From Ichthyophis bannanicus (lineage: Eukaryota > Chordata > Amphibia > Gymnophiona > Ichthyophiidae), in contig CM066044.1 in assembly GCA_033557465.1 (NCBI GenBank), positions 193,246,184 to 193,310,183 on the forward strand: DNA of 64,000 bases, written 5' to 3'. The notes under the pieces were generated by a model. The model saw only the letters and a program-made list of their open reading frames with translations, searched no databases and was not told the DNA's origin. Position numbers and translations under genes: made by a program. Numbering within the stretch: position 1 is the stretch's first letter; each line of letters opens with the position of its first letter. This document shows positions 32,971 to 43,699 of the stretch, piece by piece.

Positions 32971-33654
32971 TGCAATCTTCAGAGCAGCTTTCCACTATGG
33001 GCCCATGCTAGAGAGCATGGTTTTTTTTTTCTCCAACAGCTATCCTAGCTGGTTAGAAAAGCTTTTTCAGTCATGTCTCCCATGACTAGAAGGTTCTCCT
33101 TTTACTATCTCCTTTTTGATATAAAGGACATAGGCCTCCTCTTACGTGAAAGCTCAAGGAGTTGCCAGTTCCCTGCTTTGGTCCATAGTATTCCCAATCG
33201 GGGATATGCTCGTCCTCATGGTAAGAACGCATGATACCTTTGCCCTTCAGCAGGTCAACATGGTATCTCATCTCTAGGCGTCTTCTATCTACTTACCATG
33301 CTAGAGTCCTGGAAGACTCGGGACTTGCTGGCTGCACATGGATATTATCCCCTGTTTTTCACGTAACAGTCCTGGTTATTTTTCACCAACTAACATTGTT
33401 ACAGATCATGACCAGGAGGAACAGATTCTCTATATGTCTTCTCAAGTAGGCTCCACCTCCTTGTTATTAGATGAATCTTTCCTCTCCACATATCCTATGT
33501 GATCACTGTGCTGTAGGCATATCTCTGTCTGTTTAATTACAGACACCCATATGTAGGCCTACATATCCATATTTATTTTTTGTGTGTATTTTATGCCCTG
33601 CCATATCTCACTATAGATATATTCTTATATGTATGTCTATCTATCTATCTATCT
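32971..33654 (+). other. Degenerate DIRS C interior
   Basis: No coding motif recognised. Ends in a TATC/ATTT microsatellite (33636-33680) that forms the tail of the next LINE. Confidence 0.45.
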
Positions 33655-36600
33655 ATATTTTATTTATTTATTTATTTAACACTCTTATATACCGCACTTT
33701 TTATCATCAGCGCGGTTTACAGTAAACATAAAGTACTCACAGATAGCAACAGGTTGTCGTGAGTTTACATGTAACAGGAAGTCAAACAGGATACAGCATA
33801 GGGGAAAACTTTGTACATATAAATTATTTAACTATATACAACGGTATTCTTCTTGTTATACAGGGAATGAATATAGCATTTCAACATTGGATTGTAGTGA
33901 GGTTTAGGATGAGTTGGGATCAGGTATTAAGAGAAGTATGAAAGGAAAAGGTGGTGTTTTATGGCTTTTCTAAATTGTTTGAGGTCTTTAATTTCTCTTA
34001 TGGTGGGTGGAAGATCATTCCAACATTTGGGAGCGAAGTAAGTGAATGCTCTTGCTGTGGTTGAGTGTGTACATTTTGTAAAGTCAGTCGGGATGATTAG
34101 AGTATTATCTGCAGCTGATCTTCTAGATCTAGTGTTAGGGGTGTGTGTGATGAGTGTGGAGATTGCTAGGGGAGCTAAGTTATTAATGGCTTTGAATGTC
34201 ATAAGTAGTGCTTTGTATGTGGTCCTGCAGGATATTGGGAGCCAGTGTAAATCTTTTAAGATGGGGGTTATGTGGTTGTTCCTTGATGCACCATTGAGGA
34301 TGCGGGCAGCAGCGTTCATTGCTAATTGCAACGTGTTTAGTGTGCTTTTTGGGAGGCCGTGTAGAACTATGTTTGCATAGTCAAAGTGTGGAATGACTAT
34401 GGCTTGAAAGATGGTGCGGAAGTTGTCAGGGTCGAGCATGTTTTTGAAGTTTCGGAGGGTTCTGATCTTGAAGTAGACGGTTTTCACTGTGCGGTTTATG
34501 TGTTCTTTGAAATCCAGTCGGTGATCAAGGGTTACGCCTAGGTATTTTACAGTGGATTTAATCGGAAGCTCTGCGTCTCGTACTTTTAGAGTAGTCGGGG
34601 GTGAAAATTCTTTATTCTTGGTGATGATTAGGGCTTCTGTTTTTTTGAAGTTTATTCTCATATTCTGAGTGAGAAGCCAGTCTGTGATTGCATCAAAACA
34701 CTCTGTTAGTACTGTATAATCAGGCCGAGCAAGGTTGATTGGTGTGAAAATCAGGACGTCATCTGCATAGATTAGAGAGGATACTCCAAATGAACGTGTG
34801 ATATCACATATCGGCTGCATATAGATATTAAAGAGTAGCGCCGAGAGGGAGGATCCTTGAGGGACGCCTTGTTTCAACTGGAAAGGTTTTGAGGTGTTTG
34901 ATTCCGTTCGAACATGTTGCCAGCGCTCTTCGAGATAAGATTTGCACCAGTTCCATGCTAATCCCTGGATGCCCTTGCATTGGAGTCGGGTTAGGAGTTT
35001 GTTATGGTCAACAGAATCAAACGCTGCAGAGATGTCAAGGAATATTAGTGCAAAGCCTTTTTTGATATTGTCGGTTCCACAGATGAGGGTGTTGATTAAT
35101 GAGGTCAGCAATGATTCAACTCCGTGGGCTTCTCTGAATCCATGTTGATTGGGGTCTAGAGGTGCTGTGGTGTCTATATGTTGTTGGATCTGAATCTGTG
35201 TCACCTTCTCTATTATCTTGGATAGCAGGGGGATGCTGGAGATTGGACGGTAAGATTCTTCTTTTGTTGGGTCTAGCTGGTTGTTTTTTAGAAGAGGTCT
35301 TATGGAGGTCTGCTTAAGAGCTGATGGGAAGATTCCTGTTGTGAATGATTGATTTATGATTTCGGATATTAATGGGCTGAGATCATGTCTCAGTGCTTTT
35401 ACCCATTGTGCTGGGCATGGATCGTTGGATGCAGTGGTTGTATTTATTCTGGTAATGATATCTTCGACGTGCTTTATTGAGGGGGATGCGAACTTGATGA
35501 GTGGGTTCTCATGTAAGAAAGTTTGGGTAATAGTTGGGGGTGAGGTTGTTGAGGTTTTGATGGCTTTGGCTTGGATGTAATCGGCGTACTTTTGGGGGTG
35601 TATAGCATCTTGATGTGGTGGGGTTGGCTCGGTGGTTAGTACTCTTCCTAAGTTAAAGAGTTCTCGTGGCTTGTTTAGAGAGCGGTTGAGGAGATCTGAG
35701 TGATAGGTTTTTCTTCTGTTCCATACAGCTTCCCGATGCGTTTCTAGCTGTGATAGGTATGTTGCTTAATCAATGAAGTTCCGGGCTTTTCGCCATTTTC
35801 TCTCAAGCTTTCTTAGGAGTAGGAGGGATTTTTTTAGCTCTGGGGAGAACCATGGTAGAGATGGTCTTTTATCCGAATAGTTTATTGTGTGTTGAGTGGA
35901 TTTTGGGTGTAGGTGGTATTGAATATTCGTTAAGGGTGTTATTCCAGTTGGCGACCAGATCACTGATGTTGTTGGAAGGTGGATGGGAAAGCTTCGGAAG
36001 AACTGTTTTTGTGATTTCTTCTTTGTCGAAGGGTATGAAACGTCTATGGTTTGTTGGAGACCGTTTCCTGGTGTGGTTGGTTGTCTCTAGTTGAGCTGGC
36101 ATGTTGAATGATAGAAGGCAATGATCAGACCAGGGAACTGGGGTAATGGAGAGATCAAATTTGTAGTTGTTGCTTACATAGGTGGATGGGGTGAAGATGA
36201 GGTCAAGGGTGTTCCCACTATGGTGGGTGGGGTTGTTTACTATTTGTTCATAGTTGAGGTTGGACATTGCGTCGAGGAAGGAACAGGATGAGGTGGGTTG
36301 GAGTGAAGCGAGATTGAAGTCGCCCAGTAGCCAGTTAGGTTTGTCTGGATGCTTAGGATTGCAGGCTAAGTCGATTATGGTTGAGAGTTCTTCAGGTGAA
36401 TTATTTGGGGGTCTGTAGATCAGGTTGATCGTATTGTGGTTGTTGTAGATAGAGATTACATCTAGAAGTGGTGTACTGCTGGTTTGGATTGTTCTGTATT
36501 GGAGTTCAGTCTTTGCTATAATGAGTACCCGCCTCCTCTTTTGTTAGATCTATTACATGTGTAACTTGAGTATGCTGGGGGTGTGAGCTGATTTAGTATG

Positions 36601-36737
36601 ACTGTATCCGCATCAGAGAGCCAAGATTCTGTGATCAGTAATATATCTAGGTTGAGGTTAGTTATGAGGTCAGTGATGGCTGGCCATTTTCTGTGGGTAG
36701 ATCGTGCGTTGATATATTGAGATATTTTATTATAGAT
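33655..36737 (-). mobile_element. L2-like LINE, antisense, nearly complete ORF2
   Basis: The 3' end is the (ATTT)n tail at 33657-33680 preceded (minus strand) by a GCGGTATATAAGAGTGTTAA-type terminus. The ORF2 endonuclease reaches 36700, so most of the coding region survives. It is inserted within DIRS C. Confidence 0.85.
33927..36700 (-). pseudogene. L2-like ORF2: endonuclease and reverse transcriptase
   Basis: APE-type endonuclease remnants run from about 36700 (NARSTHRKWPAITDL) through GNTLDLIFT and the catalytic SDH in VPWSDHCLLSF (about 36130). The RT is a 425-codon open frame (35204-33927) with LIFLDISAAFDSVDHNKLL, GVPQGSSLSALLFNIY, the catalytic YADD in SLIYADDVLIF, TVKYLGVTLDH and the C-terminal KDLHWLPI and FAPKCWNDLPP. 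The RT block is intact; frameshifts lie between endonuclease and RT. This is the CR1/L2/Rex side of the non-LTR tree. Exact clade not resolved. Confidence 0.87.
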
Positions 36738-38400
36738 AGTGTCACCACCAGGTGGGCAGGCTGCCGCCTAGGGGTAGCAGGTCTGTGTCTGATGGTGGTT
36801 ATGAAGAACAAGTAGTTGTAGACACGAATGGTAAAGGTAAATTAGGATTTATTTCCCCTCCCGGGGTTGGATTCTTCAAATGTACAACACATAAACTTAA
36901 GACAAACAAGCCATACTTTCTGGCATGTTATAAAGGAAAACAGGAAAGCTTCTTCTTGCTTCTTAATGATAAATGAGAATCTTAGGAATACTCAGCATAC
37001 AGTTCCTCTATAGGCAAACAGGCACACTTGACCTTCAGTGTTAACCTTAAGCCCTATACAGCTTCTGTCTAACATAAAGAGGTAATTCTGTCAGAAATTG
37101 TTAATGTACAGTCCATTGGATCATCCAAAGAGCATTCACTGGGACAATCAATGACCATGGGTTCCTGCAAGGTTTCAGAAGGACCTGTGTTCTCCTTGCC
37201 ACAGAATGTTTGTAAGTTCCCTTGCAATATCTCGTTACAGAGCCTATCTGACCAGCTCCCTCTAGGGCTGGAATAGCTGTTACCATATTCCTCTGAGTCT
37301 GGGAGAGAGGGAAGCCACCATTCAGGATTTCCAGAATCCAACTTCTTATGAGAGTTTCTAACTCTAGAATATCTGTTGGTTCTACCTTCAGGCTTTGGCA
37401 CAGAATAAAAGAATTCTCCTCCCTTATCAGCACAGGGTTTAGCTCTGTGTGTCTTTCTCTGAGGCTTGGGAGTTTCAAACACTTCCTCTTCTGATATGCA
37501 AGTGTCTTCAATAGAATACCTCTCTCTTTCAGGGGCTTGGAACTGCTCTCTCACTAGCTCTCTGGGTAAATCCCTCGATTGGCTTTTACAGCACTGCTCC
37601 CCTCTTGGATTTCCCCCACGAGGCTTCTGAGCATTAACCCTCCAGGTATTTCTATTGCCAGTAAACTTTCTTAACTCTATTTCAGAATCACTCTCAGGTT
37701 TACAGCTTTCATATACATACTGTTTCACTTTCTCAGGCTTCCATTCATTCTGGGTGGAACGTTGCCTCTGAGTTTCAAACTGTGTCACATCAGATGAACA
37801 CTCACAGCTGTTCTCTGACTCCACGGCTCCTAACTGCTTTCTCCTGAGGTGTTCTGGGTATCTTGTGGATTGAATTCTTCCTGGTTCCTGAACTTCTCCT
37901 AGTTCCTGTTCTCGTCCCAGTTCTGGTTCTGGATCTGAATCTGTATCTGTAATTCCTGCGTGACTCTTATAGTAGCTATTAGCCCTTCCTCTATTCAGGT
38001 GCAAGCTATTAGGAACTGGGGATTGTTTTGTCAGCTGGGCGTGTTTGCAAACCTCGTGGCTGGGTTTGTTTATGTTGCCCCTGACAACTACTGCTCATTT
38101 TGCTTGCCTGCCTGTCAGCTTCCAAGCTAGAATTCACAGAATCCTGTGTTTTTAAGGCAGAGAATGGATCTTCCTCATTACAATAGATATGTATCCACAG
38201 ACTTATCTATCTCACTGTCTATCCTCATATAGCTAGATGATTCTGACAGAGGGGTTTTACCCGTACCTATGCTACCTAGCAGGTTTGGGGTTTTACACAC
38301 ACAACCACTCCTGTGGTACTCAACAATTTTTATACCATAACCTAACGGTTTAGGTACCTCTGAAGCTCTCCATGCCCAATATCTCTCCTAGCTTACCCCA
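36738..38400 (-). mobile_element. Unrecognised ORF-bearing element, copy 1
   Basis: It lies at the 5' side of the L2-like LINE, inside DIRS C, and contains one long open frame. Its 3' part (minus strand) has an AATAAATCCTAATTTACC segment and a TTATGTG segment, both with counterparts downstream of the ORF at 53165-54070. The left edge begins TGTCACCACC. The right edge is not defined and no TSD was found. Confidence 0.55.
37069..38004 (-). CDS. Unrecognised basic, charged protein of a repeat family (copy 1)
   Basis: 311 codons, uninterrupted; the upstream in-frame region is open for about 30 more codons to a TGA near 38090. I do not recognise a fold. The protein is rich in R, K, E, S, P and N, has no membrane segment and no catalytic motif I can name, and ends with a short acidic segment containing EPMVIDC and DPMDCTL. 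A second ORF at 53165-54070 has the same composition, a GNPEWW/GKPEEWC-type position and a matching tail (EPMLVEEE, YMDCSL). That suggests one protein family spread by a mobile element, perhaps Gag-like. It could also be a captured host gene. No start preference can be shown. Confidence 0.5.
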   Translation of the reverse strand: MHLNRGRANSYYKSHAGITDTDSDPEPELGREQELGEVQEPGRIQSTRYPEHLRRKQLGAVESENSCECSSDVTQFETQRQRSTQNEWKPEKVKQYVYESCKPESDSEIELRKFTGNRNTWRVNAQKPRGGNPRGEQCCKSQSRDLPRELVREQFQAPERERYSIEDTCISEEEVFETPKPQRKTHRAKPCADKGGEFFYSVPKPEGRTNRYSRVRNSHKKLDSGNPEWWLPSLPDSEEYGNSYSSPRGSWSDRLCNEILQGNLQTFCGKENTGPSETLQEPMVIDCPSECSLDDPMDCTLTISDRITSLC

Positions 38401-39020
38401 GTTAGGAGAGACATTGTGGATCTTCAGTTAATCACAGGCTTTAACGCCTCAGGCATTTGTCCTCTCTTTTTGGGATACAAGGAGTTCCCACACCTTTCTC
38501 CCCACAAGGACTGTGCCTGTTTGTCCAGATTGGTTAGCCTTTCTCTTTTTGCTCCTAAGAGTGTCTCACTCTGCCTTCAAAAGAGCTAGTTTTTTTGTCA
38601 TAAAGCCTTCCGCTGAAGGCCCACTGTTTTTGGACTACCCCAGTTTTCCTACTGGGGTTACCTGTTACCTTTCTGGATTCTGACCTCCATTGGTTTTCCT
38701 ACAGGATTATCACCTCCATTTACAGTGAGGTCCTTCTTAAGGTTCCTCTACTAGGTTCCCAGTAGATCCATGAACCTCCATACTTCTGTGAAATCCTGTC
38801 AGGGGAGGTCCATATTGCAATATCCTTTGTAATATTATTGATGACCATCATCATCCACACATGGACTCCTTCTCTGCAGTCCTATGCTAGGTTAGCTGTT
38901 CCACAGCATCCTTCTTTCTTCAACTCCTACCCTCCATCCTCAGGATGCCTGGTGTTCTGGGAGATAGCATGTTCCAGCCTATGACATGCTGGGACTCCAG
39001 GCATCTCAGCTTGGGAGTCC
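38401..39020 (+). other. DIRS C 3' region, degenerate
   Basis: Here the YR would be expected, but no arginine, HxxR or tyrosine box could be read. Confidence 0.45.
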
Positions 39021-39116
39021 CCATATGTGAAGACTCATTCCTGCTTGTTCCTGGAGATAGTACAGTTACTTACCTGTAACAGGTGATCTCTGGGAACAGC
39101 AGGAATAAGTCTTCAC
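39021..39116. repeat. Internal complementary region of DIRS C
   Basis: 39021-39058 is the complement of the left end (29030-29066). About 39062-39116 is the complement of the right end, with ACAGTTACTTACCTGTAAC. Confidence 0.87.
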
Positions 39117-39198
39117 AACCCTCCCACCTCCCCAGGAGTTGTATCTCTATCTATCTTTCCTTTCCTCTCTCTCTCTCTTTGTCTCAGCTTTAAAACCT

Positions 39199-39379
39199 AA
39201 CTGAGGAGAGGCAGTTGGGAAAGGCGGGAAGGCAGCACGCAGGCATGCTGGGATGCTTCCAAAAGCTGATTGGACGCTGGGAAGCGTTCCCGCGCAGACT
39301 CCGTCGGTACCGACGTACCCATATGTGAAGACTTATTCCTGCTGTTCCCAGAGATCACCTGTTACAGGTAAGTAACTGT
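39199..39379 (-). repeat. Right inverted terminal repeat of DIRS C
   Basis: It mirrors the left terminus, including the CGTCGGTACCGACG palindrome. The outermost bases read TTACAGGTAAGTAACTGT on the coding strand, a splice-donor match with GT at 39368-39369. Confidence 0.9.
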
Positions 39380-41288
39380 GCTTTACTAGGAAGCCCCCCC
39401 CCCTTGGGTGTGGGAACAAAGGCAGCAATTTAGATTATGTTGGAATGTTAGAATCAAATTAGTAGCTGGACCTACCTGGTAGTAATTAGACAGACATTCT
39501 AGGGGAAAAGCAGGCCCCTTCTGTAGTTGGGTCTGTCTGGCAGGCATTGCAGGGGATCTAGGAAAGTGGATATTGTTTCATAGCCCTGTCTGTGTAGAAG
39601 GGAGAGGTGGTTTGCGTGCAACTTGTCATAACCTTATTATTAGATGGCAAGGAAATGGGGAACCTGTGTGCTCTTGTACCCAAGATGGAGTACAAAAGAG
39701 GAAGACATAAAGACTGCCCTGTTTGTTACCACCTGTATAATGTCTCCTCAATATGTGGTTGGCAACTGGGAGATATCCTTATCTGTGGGGACAAAACAAC
39801 TGGGCAGACTGGAAGAGCCGTAGGGTGTGCAGAGGAAGCCTTCGATTTTATTTTTCATGTCATTGTGAGGATTTTTTGTTTTGTTCTGTTTTTGTGTACA
39901 CTAAAATGAAATAGCATGTGCTAGAATGACATGGAATTGAATAAAATGAAATTAGTCTTTTTTTGGTTGTCATTTACCATATCACAATTTTGTTTACAAA
40001 AAGGAATGAAATGAAAATAATCAGTTTTCTAATCGCACTATGAATTTCCAGGCAGCTTTATTAAGCAATCAAACAAAAGACAAAGCTTGCATACAGCAGT
40101 AAGACATGCCAAACCTGGCAGCAGTATATAAATCATCTATAGTAAGTCATAATACATTTTTTTCATCAAGACTTTCTATCACCCTTTCTCAAGTTTATGG
40201 GGTTATGGGTTTTACATCTTTGTCTAAAAACATGTTTATTTTAGTTACATCTGGCCTGATAACTAAAGTCTAGAGGTTAGAAAGCCTTAGCTGGAGTCCG
40301 AGATATTCTAGAAAACCTCCCTCCATGTTAGAGGGGAAGAGAAGCATGAGGAGGAAGGTGATCAGGTGTTAGCTAAGGGACATCAAAAGTTTTAAAGATT
40401 ATGATATTTTGCTGAATAGGAAAATGCAAAATATTCCATAAGATCTTCCGTAAATCTTTAGAATCCAGGACCATTCCATATACCTTTTATGGCACTATGT
40501 TAATTTTATTACTGTGTAGCACAGGGAGCTTAGACGATGTTGATGGGATAATGACACTGTTGAGGAGTTTGTATTTACAGTAGTGCTGGAACCAGTTAAT
40601 AGAAGATTAAGTGGGATTAAAGGAAAGGGAGGGATTGGTTGAGTGTAACTTGTTATAAAGTTATTATTAGAATTTTATTTATTTCATTGTTCTTTAACCA
40701 CTTTTAATGAGTTAGGGCAGTGCCAAAGTGTTTATAAATAAATACATTTGTATAGTGCTCCCAGAGGTACACAGTGCTTTACAAATCCATACAATAGACA
40801 GTCTCTGCTTTTTGAAACTACAATATCATAAGACATACGTTTTGAGAAACACTTTCTAGAGAATGTGCAGATTGAGATGTCATTAAACCTTTTGGTGGCA
40901 TTGATTTTAGAATAATGTAAATGTTTTCCTATTGAAAATGCTTTTATGCTTATTTATATATATTGTATAATCTTCCAGGATGTTTTTTGAAATAAGACTT
41001 TCACCCAAGGGCAAAATGCAGTGCAGTAGATGCACTCTAAAGAATCCAGCCAGATGCTCAATTCCAAAAGTGAAAATATCGGAGATTCCAGATGAATACT
41101 TGCAAAGTGAAGGCTTGAATGAAAACATATAAGGCTGGATTTCTCCACTGCTATCTGACAGTTGGAGGAGGGGGGGGGCTAAGCAGAGAGTATGAATTTT
41201 TTATAAGGCCCACTATCTTCTTCCATTAAGAGCCTCATTAAATCAATCAGCTAGACAAAGCTGTAAATGCTCATAAAACTGGTTTATA
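39380..41288. other. AT-rich unannotated interval
   Basis: No gene supported; the 100-codon frame at 39607-39909 has no recognisable domain. Around 40735-40800 a TGTATAGTGCTCCCAGAGG-type stretch resembles an inverted LINE 3' end, weakly. Confidence 0.45.
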
Positions 41289-41668
41289 GTCATAGAAACA
41301 TGATGACAGAAAAAGACTACATGGCCTATCTAGTCTGCCCTACCACGTCAACTACAGTAGTCCCCTTATTACCTTTAGAGATCCTGTGTTTGTCCCATGA
41401 TTTTTTTTAGTTCAGATACTGTCCTTGTCTCTACCACCTCCACTGGGAGACTATTACACAAATCTACCACTCTTTTCGTAAATAAATATTTCCACATATT
41501 ACTCCTGAATCTATCCCCTTTTACCCTCATCCTATGTCCCCTCATAGCAGAGCTTGCTTTCAATCAAAAAAGACTCTCCTCCTGTGCATTTATGCCATGG
41601 AGGTATTTAAAAGTCTCTATCAACTTCTATCCCGCCTTTCCTCTAAAGTATACATATTAAGATCCTTA

Positions 41669-42646
41669 TCTGGTTAAAAGATAGAAAGCAGAGGGTAGGG
41701 CTAAATGGCCAGTTTTCCCAATGGAGAAAAGTGAATAGTGGAATACCCCAGGGATCTGTGCTGGGTCCGCTGCTTTTTGACATATTCATAAATGACTTGG
41801 AAAGTGGAATAACGAGTGAGGTTATCAAATTTGCAGATGACACAAAACTATTTAAAGTTGTTAAAACCCAAGAGGATTGTGGAAAATTGCAAGAGGATCT
41901 TGATAAATTGGAAGACTGGGCATCAAAATGGCAGATGAAATTTAATGTGGACAAGTGCAAAGTTATGCACCTAGGGAAGAAGAAACCCAAACTATGGTTA
42001 CACGATGCAAGGTTCCACATTAGGAACCACCCCCCAGGAAAAAGATTTAGGCGTCATTGTGGATACCATGTTAAAACCCTCGGCCCAGTGTGCAGCGGCG
42101 GCCAAGAGAGCAAATAGAATGCTAGGTATCATAAGGAAAGAAATGGAAAATAAAACAAAAGATATTATAATGCCTCTATATCGTTCCATGGTGAGACTGC
42201 ACCTTGAATATTGTGTGCAATTCTGGTCGCCGTATCTTAAAAAGGATATAGCGATTTTAGAAAAGGTTCAGAGAAGAGCCACCAAAATGGTAAAGGGGAT
42301 GGAAGGATACTCCTATGAAGAAAGGCTAAAAAGGTTAGGGCTCTTTAACCTGGAAAAGAGACGGCTGAGGGGAGATATGATAGAAGTCTATAAATTAATG
42401 AATGGAGTGGAACGGGTAAACGTAGATCGATTGTTTACATTATCAGAATATAGAAAGACTAGGAGACATGCAATGAAGCTACAGGGTAAACTATTTAAGA
42501 CTAATAAAAGAAAATATTTTTTCACTCAACGTGTAATCAAACTCTGGAATTTGTTACCGGAGGATGTAGTAAAGGCTGTTAGTGTAGCTGGGTTTAAAAA
42601 AGGCTTGGACAAGTTCCTGGAGGAAAGGTCCATAAACCATTATTAA
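41669..42646 (+). pseudogene. CR1 A ORF2 C-terminal part
   Basis: RT begins in the middle (5' truncation): SGIPQGSVLGPLLF, EVIKFADDTKLF (catalytic FADD) and WQMKFNVDKCKVMHLGK in one frame. After a frameshift near 42000 come [35 protein letters not shown] and the terminal AGFKKGLDKFLEERSINHY in another. Recent-looking apart from the slip. Confidence 0.9.
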
Positions 42647-42760
42647 GAATGGACCCAGGATATCAATGCTTGACCCAGTACAAGCATTGTGGAACCTGTG
42701 TCTTTTGGGGAAACTGCTAGGTACGTATGACCTAGATTGGCCACTGTTGGAAACAGAATA

Positions 42761-43699
42761 TTATTTATTTATTTATTTATTTATTTAACAGTCGCTTATA
42801 TACCGCTACCTTCCAATGATCAGGTGCGGTTTACATATAACAGGTAAAGAAACAGTATAACATATCTGTTTTTACATTAAACATGCTTGAATTATGTACA
42901 ACTTAACTTTAACAAACTTTGGAGAACTATGTACAATCAACTATGTACAGTCAACAGAAGTTGAGTTCAACGAGCAAGGTAGCCATTTATAAGCATCATA
43001 AACTGTGTTAAAGGTCATGTTTTCATGGGACATTCTGGTGTTAGACTCAATGTGTTATGTATTATCCCTTTTCATTTTGGTATTGGGAATTCGCAAGTGA
43101 GCCGTAGTGGGAGCTAAATAGGTGGGTTTTTAATGTTTTGCGTAGTTCTTTAAGATCAGTTAAGGCTCTAATTTCATCAGGTAGGGAGTTCCAGAGTATA
43201 GGGGCTGCATGGGAAAAAGCTTTTTTATTTGTTGTTTTTTTAGTCTTTGTGAACTCTTTTGGAATCCTTATTTTATTGGCGTTGCCTCTTCTCTGAGCAG
43301 ATTGGGGTGTGTCTTTAGTGAGTAGTTTGTTTAGAGTAGCTGGGGCAGTATTATTTAAAGCTTTGAAGGTGGTTATTATTAGTTTATAGTTTATTCTGCA
43401 TTGAATTGGGAGCCAGTGTAGTTTAGCTAGATAGGGTGATATGTGCTCAAAAGGGTGTACCTTCATTATGGTTCTAGCTGCAGCATTTTGGGCCAGTTGA
43501 AGCCTTTTGATGTTTTGGTTAGTTGTGCCTAGTAGCGTGAGATTAGCAAAGTCGAAATGCGGTGTAATAATGGCTTGAATTATGCTCAGAAAGTCATGCA
43601 GGTGGACTAGTGGGCGTAATTGTTTTAGTACTTTGAGCTTAAAGTATATTTTTTTTGTGGTATTTCTTATGTGGGTGTTCATACTGAGATGTGTATCTA
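42761..43699 (-). mobile_element. L2-like LINE fragment nested in CR1 A
   Basis: Flanked by AGAATA at 42755-42760 and 43700-43705. Its minus-strand frame (43682-43062, 206 codons) encodes the C-terminal HWLPIQCRINYKLI and HAAPILWNSLPDEIR region of the same family as 33655-36737. (ATTT)n tail at 42761-42785. Confidence 0.88.

Larger units (their letters stand above)
29030..39379 (+). mobile_element. DIRS-type element C with three nested insertions
   Basis: Inverted termini (29030-29192 and 39199-39379) and an ICR (39021-39116) enclose 10.3 kb. Gag is recognisable (29395-31470). The pol region is degenerate and broken by a CR1 fragment (32438-32970), an L2-like LINE (33655-36737) and an unrecognised ORF element (36738-38400). 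Without these about 5 kb remain, near the size of elements A and B. The termini share ACAGGTAAGTAAC with element B. Confidence 0.87.

Noticed and set aside
33580..33762. Small hydrophobic peptide
   Set aside because: It is a translation of the TATC/ATTT microsatellite and LINE tail.
37069..38004. Calling this ORF a known host gene
   Set aside because: A relative at 53165-54070 lies in an inserted element, so a repeat family is more likely.
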